NCBI GenBank assembly: GCA_016721625.1
Contig: JADKHR010000001.1
Coordinates: 372,001 to 436,000 of the forward strand
DNA: 64,000 nt
Source: Elusimicrobiota bacterium
Lineage (GTDB): Bacteria > Elusimicrobiota > Elusimicrobia > FEN-1173
Reading direction: 5' to 3'
Under the pieces are notes generated by a model. That model searched no databases. It was given only the letters and a program-made list of their open reading frames with translations, and was not told the origin of the DNA. Position numbers and translations under genes: made by a program. Shown in pieces: positions 44,767 through 54,820 of this stretch; the stretch's first letter is position 1, and every line of letters starts with the position of its first letter.

Positions 44767-45348
44767 GTGGACAATGTCGTGGCGACTATAAACAAAAAAG
44801 ATTCGTTTCACCGGAAGGATCTGGTTTCCCTGGTGGGAATCTTCGCCACTCCCTTGGCTATATTAATGGGTATGACTGGAATCCTCGTGAACCGTTTGCG
44901 GGGGGGAAAGCTTTATCTTTGCCTGGGGCTTTTGACTTTGGGGGCTTTGTTCAACTTCGTATTTCCACGTCTGATCGCCCGTCAGTCTTCTTTAAAAATT
45001 CGGGGGATCGTGGTTCAACTCAGAATTATCACAAATGTCATCTTTAATTCCGTTTTGGTTTATTATTTAGGCGAAGCCTTTCGCCCTATGTGGTTGGTGT
45101 TGGCTCTGACTCCCTTTGCCACCGCGATATACGCATCGCGCGCCAGGACCCTTTCGGCTTCTTTAACCGTTTCCGCCGCCCTTTTGACGGTTTTTGTTCT
45201 TCGGGGCCCCGTTGACGCCGTTGGGTTGGCGGAGCAGTTGACTTACTGTGTTTTCATGCTCCTGATTAGTTTAATGATTAACAAGGTGGCTGTTTATCCG
45301 CCTTCCTCCGAGGAAATTTTGACCTTCCTCAAGCACCCCGCATTCTGA
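44767..45348 (+). CDS. Small integral membrane protein, unknown
   Basis: A 193-residue, strongly hydrophobic product with about six predicted membrane helices (for example LVSLVGIFATPLAILMGMTG, YLCLGLLTLGALFNFVF, PMWLVLALTPFATAIYA and LTYCVFMLLISLMINKVAVY). It starts at GTG 44767, downstream of a good promoter, with GGCGGAGG about ten bases upstream. No conserved motif is recognised. It resembles the membrane half of sensor proteins but has no signalling domain after the helices. Convergent with the broken sulfatase gene. Confidence 0.7.
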   Translation: MDNVVATINKKDSFHRKDLVSLVGIFATPLAILMGMTGILVNRLRGGKLYLCLGLLTLGALFNFVFPRLIARQSSLKIRGIVVQLRIITNVIFNSVLVYYLGEAFRPMWLVLALTPFATAIYASRARTLSASLTVSAALLTVFVLRGPVDAVGLAEQLTYCVFMLLISLMINKVAVYPPSSEEILTFLKHPAF

Positions 45349-45395
45349 AACATATCAAAAAGATAAAACCCTTATCATGGCTTTGACAGGAAATC

Positions 45396-47772
45396 TCATT
45401 GTCTCGCCATGGCGAGGCGGATCGCGTCTTCGGGTTTGATTTGGTGCTCCGCGTTTTCTGCGGCGTCGGAGATGGCTAGTTGGATGCCTTTCACCGTGCC
45501 GTTGAATCGGTTGTCGCCCGCTTTGTAATCCGGGGACACCGGAGCGCCGGAATCTTCCCCCACATCACAGCCGTCGTCGGCCGAAAACACAACGGCCAAG
45601 GTGGCGCCGATTTCTCCTTCACCGACTTTCTTCCCGTCTGTAAACAACGCGACCTTTCCGCCCTTGCCCATGCCGCCTCCGGCGTAGGCGAACTCCAGGC
45701 GGACCTGGTGCGGACCTACGGGAAGCGGGGTGGTCCCTTCCACGAAGAAATGTTTTAAACCGCCCCAGTTGTAGCAGTATTTGAGTTTTCCGTTTTTGGC
45801 GTAGAGGCTCCAGCCCCCGATGTTGGCCCCCTGAGAGACGATAACGCCCTCCGCGCCGTTCTCCGGTACGACGATTTCGGCGGTGATGGAATGGGATTTG
45901 TTTTTAAGGTTCAACACGCAGTTCTCGCTCAAGCGGCCCATGCCGCCGAAGAGAAGTTGGGTTTTCCCTTTCACCAGGACCGGCCGACCGGCCGTGTCCG
46001 GGTTCATTTTTTCCATCATGCGATCATCCAGTGGGAGCACCTTGTAGCGCGTCGCTTCGATGAGCCAGAGGCGCTGTAGCTCGAGCAGTTTTTGGGGATT
46101 CTTTTTGGAGACGTCGTTCGACTGGCTCCAGTCGCCGGGCTCGTACAATTCCCAGACGTCGTTGTCGAAGGCTGGTACGGGGGCGTTCAAGGGCGCCCAG
46201 GGCGTGCGGTGTTTGGTTACGGCGGTCCATCCCTTGTGGTAAATTCCCCGGTTGCCGAACATCTCGAAGTATTGGGTTTCGTGTTGTTCGGGCGCTTTGG
46301 CGTCGTTAAACGAATAGAGCATGCTGGTGCCCTCGATGGGGTCCTGCTGGATGCCGTCCACGGAAACCGGTTGAGGGATTCCCGCCGCTTCCAGAATGGT
46401 CGGGGCCACGTCGATCACATGAAAAAACTGGGAACGGATCTCGCCTTTCGCCTGAATCCCTTTGGGCCAGTGAACAATGGTGCCGTTGCGCGTGCCGCCC
46501 CAATGGGAGGCCACTTGTTTGGTCCATTGGTAGGGAGCGTTCATCGCATGGGCCCAGGCGGAAGAGTAATGATTGTAGGATTCGGGTCCGCCCAGCTTTT
46601 CGATTCGGGCGTCGAGATACTCGGGCGTTTCAAAGGACTGGAGTCCGTTAAAATAACTCATCTCATTGAAGCATCCGTTCACGCCGCCTTCGGCTGAAGC
46701 GCCGTTATCTCCAATGATGTAGTACACCAAGGTGTCGTCGAGGATACCGAGCTTTTTGATCCCGTCCAAGAGGCGGCCCACGTGATGGTCCGTGTATCCC
46801 ATGAACCCGGCATAAACCTCCATTTGGCGGGCCAGGAAGGGCCGAAAGGCCTCCGGCGTATCTTTCCACGCGGGAAGCTCCTTGTTGGGCGCGGTCAGCG
46901 GACAGTCCTGGGGAACGACTCCCAGTTTCTTTTGACGAGCGAGGGTCTCTTCCCTTAATTTGTCCCAGCCTTGATTGAATTTGCCCTTGTACTTATCCGC
47001 CCACTCCTTGGGCACGTGATGGGGCGCGTGGGTGGCCCCGGGGGCGAAATAAACAAAGAACGGTTTGTCCGGCGCCAGCGCCTTTTGCTGGCTGACCCAG
47101 TTCATGGCCTTGTCCGTCATGTCCGCCATGAAATGGTATCCCTCTTCCGGCGTCTTCTTGGGTTCCACCGACGTGGTGCCTTCGTACAGGGTTGGATACC
47201 ATTGGTTGGCTTCACCGCCGATGAACCCATAAAATTATTCGAAACCACCGCCTCCGGTGGGCCAGGCGTCAAAGGGACCCGCGGGGCTGGTTTGCCAGAC
47301 GGGAACTTCGTGGCATTTACCGAACTGAGCCGTGTTGTAGCCGTTCAGTTTAAGCGTTTTTGCCAGGGGCGCCATGGAATTGGGTAGGACGGAACAGTAT
47401 CCCGGCGCGCCGGTGGCGATCTCGGTGATGCCCCCCATGCCGGAGGAATGGTGATTGCGGCCCGTCAACAGGGCTTGCCGGGTGGGCGAACAGAGAGCGG
47501 TCGTGTGGAATCGATTTAACTTGAGCCCAGCGGCCGCCAGTTTCTCGGCGTTGGGGGTTTGGCATGGCCCGCCGAAGGCGCTGGCGGACCCAAACCCGGC
47601 GTCGTCCAAAAGAACGATCAAAACGTTGGGCGCGCCCTTGGGCGGACGCAGTTGGGGAATGGGGGGGGAACTTGCTGTCTGGATCCTTGGCGTCGTAGGC
47701 GATGAATTTCGGATGCTCCGTGTTCGGCATCGGCAAATGGGATCGGTGTCGTTTGTCATCATTTTGGGTCAT
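45396..47772 (-). pseudogene. Cys-type arylsulfatase, broken by a frameshift and an in-frame stop
   Basis: Large arylsulfatase (about 790 residues if intact). Metal and catalytic sites are present: VLIVLLDDAGFG, the formylglycine signature LCSPTRQALLTGR with cysteine, and YIIGDNGASAEG. The N-terminus (from ATG 47772) runs in one frame to KFPP. The run of eight C on the coding strand (plus-strand G-run 47661-47668) then shifts the frame; seven would give KFPPIPQLRPPKGAPNVL. A second lesion is TAA at 47237-47235 (FE-stop-FYGFIGGE), where relatives have tyrosine. The long C-terminal part (45396-47234) is intact. No signal peptide is visible. The cysteine type would need a formylglycine-generating enzyme or the anaerobic maturase, which at 17717 is itself broken. 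Confidence 0.87.
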
Positions 47773-47813
47773 GGCATGGCTCCCTGGGTAAATCGGTTTT
47801 GTCACCTCTACGA

Positions 47814-48212
47814 CTAAAAGATCTCGGTGCGGGTCAAAATGGTCAAAAACATCAAGATTCCCAATAGGCCCACCACAAACCCTACCGCCGATGTAAAATT
47901 GAATTTTTTGAAGGGGATGGTTGTCTGTCGGTTCAGGCGATTAACGGTCCCCAAATACTCGATCGAGCCCAATAGGATGGCCGACGTGCCCAGTGCGATC
48001 AGCGTGAGCCCGAACCGACGCGGCCCCGGCGCGTTTCCAATTACGGCCGACTGGAGAAATTTATAAATGGTGAACCCAAAACTAATCAACGACAGACCCG
48101 TGCGGATCCACGCCATCATGGTGCGGTTGGCGGCCATGAACGTCCGTTCCACCGCCAGATCCGTCCGTTGCAACGCCAGCTCGTCCGATGTTTGTTTAAT
48201 TCCGGTCCCCAT
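47814..48212 (-). CDS. DUF202 / YidH-type inner membrane protein
   Basis: A 132-residue protein with the DUF202 pattern: a polar N-terminus (ELALQRTDLAVERTFMAANR), then TMMAWIRTGLSLISFGFTIY and two further hydrophobic helices (LTLIALGTSAILLGSIEYLG and SAVGFVVGLLGILMFLTIL). This matches E. coli YidH-like proteins of unknown function. It precedes the sulfatase by 41 bases on the same strand and is probably co-transcribed with it. It is divergent from the MscS-type gene across a 190-base gap containing a hairpin repeat. Confidence 0.88.
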   Translation of the reverse strand: MGTGIKQTSDELALQRTDLAVERTFMAANRTMMAWIRTGLSLISFGFTIYKFLQSAVIGNAPGPRRFGLTLIALGTSAILLGSIEYLGTVNRLNRQTTIPFKKFNFTSAVGFVVGLLGILMFLTILTRTEIF

Positions 48213-48324
48213 TGGCTGTTCTCCGAACCCTCTGCTGGATCAGGTCTCGAACGAGAGTATAGTATTTTGTAACTGCTCAGGTCTTCTGCTGGTCGCTCGT
48301 CGAAAAACCCCACCCTCTCCCCGC

Positions 48325-48348
48325 CCCTCTCCCGCGAGCGGGAGAGGG
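48325..48348. repeat. Intergenic hairpin repeat, family 1
   Basis: CCCTCTCCCGC / GCGGGAGAGGG around GA: the same arms as at 10470-10493, in the gap between divergent genes. Because the neighbouring genes point away from each other it cannot be a terminator for either, which supports a repeat-element origin. Confidence 0.75.
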
Positions 48349-48402
48349 AGAAACGTCAGTTGCAGTATTTTGTTTAAGTCAAAGTTTCTGTGGGGGGTGG
48401 AA

Positions 48403-50067
48403 ATGGACAAAAAGAACCGAAGAAGGCATAATCATGAAATGAGACGAATCTTTTTACTATCGTTGTTATTGGGCCTTGGATGGGTTCAGGGGTGGGGAGA
48501 TGCCGCGTCTGTGGACCCGATCGCTATGGATGGGGGGAGAGACGAGTCCGCGTCCCATGCGGAGGTGGACCTGGACGGGCAAACTCTTTTCCGTGTGACC
48601 GGAGCCCCGAATTATCCCGCGGAAAAACGCGCGTCAGAAATTTCAGATCGCCTCGCACTTTTTGCGGGCGACCCCACCCGGTCGACCGACACCCTTAAAG
48701 TGATCACCCAGCCCGACTTTGCGGTCGTCATGGCCGGGGACCAGTTGTTAATGCGAGTCTTCGATGTGGATTCTGGAATACCCGGTTTGAACCACGCGGG
48801 GTATGCGGAGTTGGTTCAACATTTAATCGGGAAGGCCGTCTTGGATTACCGCCAAGCGCGGACCGCCGTGGCCCTGTTGAAGGACGCGGGTTTGGCAGGG
48901 GCGGGAGCCGCTCTATTATTTCTTCTTCTCCTGGGATGGACGCGGCTTTATCACAGGCTGAGAGCGCTCATTGAACGAATACTGAAACCCCAAATTTCAA
49001 AGATCCAGACCAAATCGTTCGATTTGCTCCAAGCGGGACTCCTGTGGGATGGACTTCAGGGTGTGATGACGGTTTTCCATGTGGTTGTGGTGGCCCTTTT
49101 GGTTTATTTCCACTTGGGCTTCATCCTTCGGCTTTTCCCATGGACCAAACCCTTGGCCGACGGGCTTTTGGGGTTGATTTTAAATCCGCTTAAAATGCTG
49201 GGCCTTTCGTTTCTTGCCGGATTGCCCGGCCTGATGGCGACCTTGGTGATCGGACTCCTTTGTTACGCGGTCCTCCGGACCCTGGGACTCTTTTTTGCGG
49301 GCATCCGCACGGGAACGATCAAGCTCACGGGATTCGACCCGGACTGGGCCATCCCCACCTTCCGCATCGTCCGGGTGGCGATCATCGCTTTGGCGGTCAT
49401 GATCGCCTACCCCCACATCCCAGGTTCAAATTCCGCGGCGTTCAAAGGGGTTTCCGTCTTCCTCGGAATCATCATCTCCTTGGGGTCTTCCTCCTTCGCG
49501 GCCAACCTTATCGCCGGGTATTCGGCCATTTACCGGCGCGCCTTTCGCGTGGGGGACTGGATCGAGGTGGACAACTTCCGCGGGGAAGTTTTGGAAATCC
49601 AGACGCTGGTCACGCGGTTACGGACCGTTAAAAACGAAGTGGCCGTGATCCCCAATTCCGCCATCGTTAATTCTCCCGTCATTAATTACAGCACCTACGC
49701 TAAAGAACGCGGCTTAATCATCCACACCACCGTTGGCATCGGCTACGAAACTCCTTGGCGCCAAGTGGAAGCCATGCTCTTGGAAGCCGCCACGCGAACC
49801 CCGGGGTTCCTTTCCGAACCGAAACCCTTTGTTCTGCAAAAAACCCTGGGGGACTTTTGCGTGACCTATGAAATCAACGCCTATTGTTCCACCCCCGCCC
49901 TTCGCTTGGCGTTGACCCACACCCTGCACCAAAATATTTTAGATCTCTTCAATGAAAACAACGTCCAAATCATGACCCCCGCCTACGAAGGGGACCCGGA
50001 GCAACCGAAATTGGTTCCCGCGGACAAATGGTTCACCCCGCTGGCTCCACAGAACAAAAAGACCTAG
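48403..50067 (+). CDS. MscS-family mechanosensitive ion channel with long N-terminal region
   Basis: A 554-residue membrane protein. The signal-like segment (RRIFLLSLLLGLGWVQGWGD) is followed by a periplasmic domain (about 40-160), several membrane helices (about 170-360) and the MscS core. The pore-lining and vestibule signature reads KGVSVFLGIIISLGSSSFAA and then IAGYSAIYRRAFRVGDWIEV. The cytoplasmic beta domain (VTRLRTVKNEVAVIPNSAIV) follows. It probably releases solutes on osmotic downshock. ATG 48403 follows GGGGGTGGA; ATG 48439 is an alternative that places the signal segment at the very N-terminus. A frame open back to 48067 is rejected because it crosses the hairpin repeat. Confidence 0.88.
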   Translation: MDKKNRRRHNHEMRRIFLLSLLLGLGWVQGWGDAASVDPIAMDGGRDESASHAEVDLDGQTLFRVTGAPNYPAEKRASEISDRLALFAGDPTRSTDTLKVITQPDFAVVMAGDQLLMRVFDVDSGIPGLNHAGYAELVQHLIGKAVLDYRQARTAVALLKDAGLAGAGAALLFLLLLGWTRLYHRLRALIERILKPQISKIQTKSFDLLQAGLLWDGLQGVMTVFHVVVVALLVYFHLGFILRLFPWTKPLADGLLGLILNPLKMLGLSFLAGLPGLMATLVIGLLCYAVLRTLGLFFAGIRTGTIKLTGFDPDWAIPTFRIVRVAIIALAVMIAYPHIPGSNSAAFKGVSVFLGIIISLGSSSFAANLIAGYSAIYRRAFRVGDWIEVDNFRGEVLEIQTLVTRLRTVKNEVAVIPNSAIVNSPVINYSTYAKERGLIIHTTVGIGYETPWRQVEAMLLEAATRTPGFLSEPKPFVLQKTLGDFCVTYEINAYCSTPALRLALTHTLHQNILDLFNENNVQIMTPAYEGDPEQPKLVPADKWFTPLAPQNKKT

Positions 50068-50074
50068 TTTTCCC

Positions 50075-51628
50075 TTGAACAAAAAAATATTTGCATTGGG
50101 AAGTGGTGTTTGGCTGGCCGGTTGCGCCGGGCTTCCGAAAAACTTTACGGCGGAACGTTCTAGAGCCATCCGCCAGGATGAAGTCACCGTTCTTAAATCC
50201 ACCTTACAACCTTCCCTAAACGCCCATCCTGGGCTGTCCGGCTTTTTTCTCTTGGACAAAGCCCAGGACGCCTTTCTGGCTCGGTTGGCGTTGGCCGATA
50301 CAGCGGAAAAGACCATCGACGCACAATATTTTATTTGGGGCGGGGATGCGGCGGGAATCATTCTGATGGATCGATTGATTAAGGCCGCCGACCGCGGCGT
50401 CCGGGTTCGGATTCTTCTGGACGACGTCACCAGCCACGGCAAAGACATGGGGCTGGGCGCGCTGAACAAGCATCCCCTCATCCAAATTCGGGTATTCAAC
50501 CCGTTGGGGCACCGATTTACAGGGAATGTGTCCCGATCCATTTCCATGGCACTGCACATCGGCCGGATGACCCGACGGATGCACAACAAACTCTTTGCGG
50601 TGGACAACCAGGCGGCCATTGTGGGCGGCCGGAATATCGCGGACGACTATTTCGGCCTCCATGGAAAATCAAATTTCCGCGATATGGATTTGTTGGCGGT
50701 GGGGCCGGCCGTGGGGGAGGCGTCGGGCAAATTCGATGAGTTCTGGAATTCTTCCTGGTCGGTGCCCATGGAGGTGTTGGGCGTTAAGGCGCCCACCCAG
50801 AAGCAATACGACAAAATGCTGGGGCGAATTAAGAAATATTTCACCACGGAATTTAAGAAGTTCCCTTATCCTCTCGATTTCAGCCATGAGGCTGTCCTAA
50901 GGGAATTGGATACGCTCCGCTCCCAGTTCGTCTGGGCCAAGGCCGAGGTGGTGGGGGATACTCCGGGAAAATCCTGGGAACCTGAGGAAGCTGGGAAAAC
51001 CCGATCGGCCGTGGCCGCGCGGGTTTCTGAAATCGGAGGAGCATCAAAAAACGAGGTTTTGCTCTGTTCCCCTTATTTGATTTTGTCGACGGGTGCGGTT
51101 AGAGGCATGGGGGAATTGGTTCGAGCCGGGGTTCGCGTTCGAATCCTGACCAATTCCATGATGTCCACGGACGCCCTTCCGGTGGTGGCGCATTACAAAG
51201 GGATGCGGGAGAAGTTGATCGGGCAAGGGGTGGAACTATACGAAATTCGGCCGGATGCCGAAAACAGTCCCCGCCATTCGGCCTTCCCCAAGGCCCGGCA
51301 CAGCCTCCACGCCAAGGTGGCGGTGTTTGATCGTAAAGATGTTTTTGTCGGAACGTACAACATCGATCCTCGATCCGAAAACTTGAACACCGAGGTGGGC
51401 CTTTTGGTCCACAGCCCGGAACTCAGTGAACAGGTGGCGCAAAGCCTGGAGGACGACCTCCGCCCGGTGAACAGTTGGGCCTTGGAATTCACCCCGACGA
51501 AAGATCTTGTTTGGAAGGGGGAGAAAGACGGAAAAAAGATTGAATTTAAAAAGGACCCCTATGCCGGGTTTTGGACGCGGTTTTTTGCCGGATTTTTGTC
51601 GATCCTTCCGATTAAGGAGCAGTTGTAA
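50075..51628 (+). CDS. Phospholipase D-family lipoprotein, cardiolipin synthase (ClsC)-like
   Basis: A 517-residue protein with two HKD motifs: HNKLFAVDNQAAIVGGRN (about residues 170-187) and HAKVAVFDRKDVFVGTYN (about 410-427). IDAQYFIWGGDAAGIILMDR and RGVRVRILLDDVTSHGKD are typical of the ClsC/YmdC branch, which makes cardiolipin from two phospholipids. The N-terminus ends in LAGC, a lipobox, so it is probably anchored in a membrane facing the periplasm. TTG 50075 is the likely start, seven bases after the MscS stop, implying co-transcription. A plain phosphodiesterase activity cannot be excluded. Confidence 0.87.
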   Translation: MNKKIFALGSGVWLAGCAGLPKNFTAERSRAIRQDEVTVLKSTLQPSLNAHPGLSGFFLLDKAQDAFLARLALADTAEKTIDAQYFIWGGDAAGIILMDRLIKAADRGVRVRILLDDVTSHGKDMGLGALNKHPLIQIRVFNPLGHRFTGNVSRSISMALHIGRMTRRMHNKLFAVDNQAAIVGGRNIADDYFGLHGKSNFRDMDLLAVGPAVGEASGKFDEFWNSSWSVPMEVLGVKAPTQKQYDKMLGRIKKYFTTEFKKFPYPLDFSHEAVLRELDTLRSQFVWAKAEVVGDTPGKSWEPEEAGKTRSAVAARVSEIGGASKNEVLLCSPYLILSTGAVRGMGELVRAGVRVRILTNSMMSTDALPVVAHYKGMREKLIGQGVELYEIRPDAENSPRHSAFPKARHSLHAKVAVFDRKDVFVGTYNIDPRSENLNTEVGLLVHSPELSEQVAQSLEDDLRPVNSWALEFTPTKDLVWKGEKDGKKIEFKKDPYAGFWTRFFAGFLSILPIKEQL

Positions 51629-51652
51629 AATGGCGTCGCCGGCCAGGTTCCC

Positions 51653-53061
51653 ATGACGGAGGAAAAAAGTTCCCTTATCCCTGGGCCCATGGAGCGAAAA
51701 ATCCCGTTTTCCAGAGGTGCTTCCGCGGTTTTCGGGGCGGTGGTCCTATCGAGTCTCCTCGTCGGGAGCTACGTGGCCTTGGGAAAGGCGGGCCTGGCCC
51801 TTTGGGTTCTGGACCTTCTTTTTTCCGTGGCGCTTCTTCTGTTATGGTTGGGTCGACGGCGGGCCCCGATCCTTTCGGCCATGGGGATGCTTCTGACGTG
51901 GATGTTGACGGCGCGTATGGCGTTGGGTACCGCGACACTTTTCCGCCTTCTCGGGGGATTGGCCGCGGCGATCCTGGGGCTGTGGACATGGAAGAGGGCG
52001 GCCGCGCCGAGGGTCTCCCGACCCTTGGGCCGGGTCAGCCTTTGGCGCGTTTTAACGACATTAACGGTGTTCGGTTTGATCCTCGGGGCTCTGGCGGGGC
52101 CCCCGCGGATCATGGTGGATCCCCAAAAAAGAAAAGCCGCCTTGCGGGCGAAATCCATGGGCCCTCCGGACCCTGTGTCCGATTTGGAACGCCGGCTCCA
52201 GTCCCATGTCTTTCATCTGGCCGATCGAATCGGGGAGCGGGCCGTATACCAGCGCGACCGCATCGCCGCCGCGCGCGATTATGTGCGGGATCGGTTCACC
52301 TCCTTGGGATTGCCCACGAAATTGATTCCCTATCGGATGCCAAGCCTTGGGTCAAAAGGCACGGCGGACAACGTGGAGGCGCGGCTTTTACCGGCACACC
52401 CGAACAATGCGCCGATTTGGGTTATCGGCGCCCACTACGACACCGCGCCCGACACTCCGGGCGCCGACGACAACGCCAGCGGGGTGGCGGTATTGCTGGA
52501 ACTGGCCAGGTTGCTGAAATCCCGCTCCGTTGCCGCTGAAATCCGTTTGGTCGCCTTTTCCACCGAGGAGCCTCCGTCCTTTGGAACCCGAAACATGGGG
52601 AGCGTTCACTACGCCCGGGCTTTGAAGGAGGAGGGGGTCCCCGTGGACGCCATGATGAGTTTGGAGATGCTGGGTTATTTCAGCGACCGGCCGGGTTCGC
52701 AGTTCTACCCTCCCTTGATCTCCCGCTGGTATCCTGAGCAAGGGAATTTCGTCGCCCTGGTGGGGAACGTGTCCAGCCGGGGCGTGGTCGCGAAGATCCG
52801 GCGGAAATGGCGGGCGGCGTCGACCTTTCCCCTGGAAACCCTGACCTTGCCCGCGCCCTTTTCGGGCGTGCCCTCTCGGATCAATTGAGCTTTTGGGACC
52901 AGGGATTCCGCGCCGTCATGCTCTCCGACACCTCCTTTTTCCGTAACCCCCATTACCATGAACCCACCGACCAACCCGACACGCTGGACTACCGCCGCAT
53001 GGCCCAGATCACGGAGGCTCTCGCGGAAGTTTTTTCAACGTCTCGCGGTCCGAACCCGTGA
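51653..53061 (+). CDS. M28-family metallopeptidase with N-terminal membrane domain, frameshifted near the C-terminus
   Basis: Zinc aminopeptidase-type protein. Four or five hydrophobic helices occupy about residues 20-155 (for example VFGAVVLSSLLVGSYVALG and LGLLFSVALL-like stretches), followed by the M28 domain. Zinc and catalytic residues are visible in IGAHYDTAPDTPGADDNASG, FSTEEPPSFGT and, in another frame, FFRNPHYHEPTDQPDTLDYR with the last metal histidine. The first frame stops at 52888; the C-terminal 60 residues (SDQLSFWDQGFRAVMLSDTS onward) lie in the -1 frame. One more C in 52871-52873 would give GVPLSDQLSFWDQG and restore a protein of about 469 residues. Likely a sequence error. 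Substrate unknown. Confidence 0.82.
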
Positions 53062-53141
53062 AACGCCGGGGCACCCGAGGGGTCCTCAGGATTTGACGTA
53101 AATGGGATATAATAGGACGAAGCTCACAGGAGGATTAAACG

Positions 53142-53450
53142 ATGGTGGACGTTGATTTAAATTCGGTTCGTGGATTTTTGAATTCCTTGGGAGCTTTAGG
53201 AATTGTGGGAACCGTGGTCCTCGGATTTTTGGCGGGATTAGTCGCCAAGGTCGTCATGCCCGGCAAAGATCCGGGAGGGTTAATCTTGACCATGCTGATC
53301 GGGATCGGCGGGTCCTGGGTGGCCACTTACCTGGGGCATCGCCTTCATTGGTTTCGAGCGGGCGGCCTTCAGGGGTTTATCGCCGCTGTGGTAGGGGCCT
53401 TTTTAATCCTTTTCGCCTACCGGTTATTGCGCCGGGCGGTTCGATCTTAG
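53142..53450 (+). CDS. GlsB/YeaQ/YmgE-type small membrane protein
   Basis: A 102-residue protein of the transglycosylase-associated (GlsB/YeaQ) family: small, with three hydrophobic helices and the glycine-rich pattern GTVVLGFLAGLVAKVVMPGK, DPGGLILTMLIGIGGSWVAT and LQGFIAAVVGAFLILFAYRL. Members are often induced by acid or general stress; the molecular function is unknown. CAGGAGG precedes ATG 53142, and TATAAT at 53108-53113 may be its -10 element, although no good -35 lies at the right distance. It stands alone between the M28 peptidase and the PorV-type gene. Confidence 0.88.
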   Translation: MVDVDLNSVRGFLNSLGALGIVGTVVLGFLAGLVAKVVMPGKDPGGLILTMLIGIGGSWVATYLGHRLHWFRAGGLQGFIAAVVGAFLILFAYRLLRRAVRS

Positions 53451-53513
53451 TCTTTAACGGATTAACCGGGCGGCAAAGGCGTTTTTGAATTTTCGGTTCA
53501 GGGGAGACGCGAT

Positions 53514-54428
53514 ATGAAAAAAATCAACGGAAAAATATGGGTGGGGGCGGGTTTGTTCGTTTTAGCGGTGTCGGTGGTCAGGGCGGGCGGAAACGCCGGC
53601 GAGGTGGGGGCGGAATTTTTGCGGATGGGGGCCGGGGCGCGGGGGATGGCCATGGGGGAAGGTTTTTCCGCCTTGGTCGACGACGCCACGGCGCTTTACT
53701 GGAACCCGGCCGCCTTGGGGGGGCTCAAAGATCGGTCCGCCACCCTCATGCACGCCAAGACCATTGAGGATAGTTTTTATGACTTCGGGGGGTATGGGCA
53801 GAGACTGGGGGCCGGCGGAATCGGGGTGGGGTTGCAGTATTATTCGGCGGGATCGGTGGACAACGTGGATTCGGTGGGCAACAAGACGGGCACCACCGAT
53901 CCGAACGATGTGGCCGTGTTGGTGGGGTATGGGCGAAACGTGGGGGGATATCAGCTGGGCGCCACGGGGAAATTCATTCGATCGACCCTGGTGGACTCCG
54001 CCACCACCTTCGCCGGCGACGCGGGGGTTTTGACCCCGTGGTATTTTAAGGAAAAGGTCCGCCTGTCCGCTACCATCGTCAACGTGGGCGGAAAGTTGAC
54101 CTACGACAAAGATTCGGTGGACCTTCCCATGGCTTTTCGCCTGGGGACCGGGATTTCGATCTTGAAGAACTGGTTGGTGGGCGCGGATGTGGTCGCGCCA
54201 AAGGGCGACGACACCTACATCGGTTTGGGAACGGAATACAAGATTTCGGTGGGCGAAAGGATGGGCCTGGCGCTCCGGGTGGGTTACAACACACAAGAGC
54301 GCGGCGGGTCTGACGGCGTCAGCGGCGGGATGGGATTCCGTTTCGAGGGGTTGGACGTGGATTATGCCCTTGTGACCCAGGGTGACTTGGACGCCAGTCA
54401 CCGGATATCCGTGGGGTATCGGTTTTAG
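53514..54428 (+). CDS. PorV/PorQ-family outer-membrane protein
   Basis: A 304-residue exported barrel. Signal peptide KIWVGAGLFVLAVSVVRAGG. The mature start, GEVGAEFLRMGAGARGMAMG followed by GFSALVDDATALYWNPAALG, is the hallmark of the PorV/PorQ (UPF0164-like) group; the C-terminus (DASHRISVGYRF) is a normal barrel end. In Bacteroidetes PorV serves type IX secretion, but related proteins are common in phyla that lack that system, and no PorU, PorN or sortase genes are seen here. GGGGAG precedes ATG 53514. Role therefore uncertain. Confidence 0.88.
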   Translation: MKKINGKIWVGAGLFVLAVSVVRAGGNAGEVGAEFLRMGAGARGMAMGEGFSALVDDATALYWNPAALGGLKDRSATLMHAKTIEDSFYDFGGYGQRLGAGGIGVGLQYYSAGSVDNVDSVGNKTGTTDPNDVAVLVGYGRNVGGYQLGATGKFIRSTLVDSATTFAGDAGVLTPWYFKEKVRLSATIVNVGGKLTYDKDSVDLPMAFRLGTGISILKNWLVGADVVAPKGDDTYIGLGTEYKISVGERMGLALRVGYNTQERGGSDGVSGGMGFRFEGLDVDYALVTQGDLDASHRISVGYRF

Positions 54429-54484
54429 AAAATACGTTTGCGCGAAGATAAATGGATTTCAGTATTTCGGTGATCGGAGGATGC

Positions 54485-54736
54485 ATGGGTGAATCGATTC
54501 ACGGGCACGATGTCATGCGGATGATGGTGGAGGCGAACCGGCCCTTTACCGAAGAACAGCTGGAGGCCGCCATCCAGACTCGCTTTGGGGCGGAGGCGCG
54601 GTTTCATACCTGTTCGGCGTCCGAAATGACGGCCAAAGAGTTGATTGGGTTTTTGCGGTCGAGAAGCAAGTTCATCGTTTCCGACACCGAACTCTCCATG
54701 GCTTCGGAAAACATTTGCGATCACGGGGATCATTGA
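54485..54736 (+). CDS. YecH-type small metal-binding protein (DUF2492)
   Basis: An 83-residue protein with the pattern of the YecH/DUF2492 family: ESIHGHDVMRMMVEANRPFT at the start, ARFHTCSASEMTAKELIGFL in the middle and ENICDHGDH at the end. The histidines and cysteines are spaced for metal binding. ATG 54485 is preferred over 54452 because the family begins just before SIHGHEV and because CGGAGG ends four bases before it; this spacing is short, so the longer start remains possible. It lies between the PorV-type and dienelactone hydrolase genes. Function of the family is unknown. Confidence 0.83.
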   Translation: MGESIHGHDVMRMMVEANRPFTEEQLEAAIQTRFGAEARFHTCSASEMTAKELIGFLRSRSKFIVSDTELSMASENICDHGDH

Positions 54737-54820
54737 AACTAACGGGTGGACTATTTTAATGTTGGATACGCTTCCTTGAGGCATTTCTCTCAACCGAAAT
54801 CCCCGGCATTGGAGGTTTAT

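Noticed and set aside
53514..54428. Type IX secretion locus, suggested by the PorV-type gene
   Set aside because: No other secretion components or C-terminal sorting domains are visible in the window, and PorV/PorQ-like proteins occur without type IX secretion.
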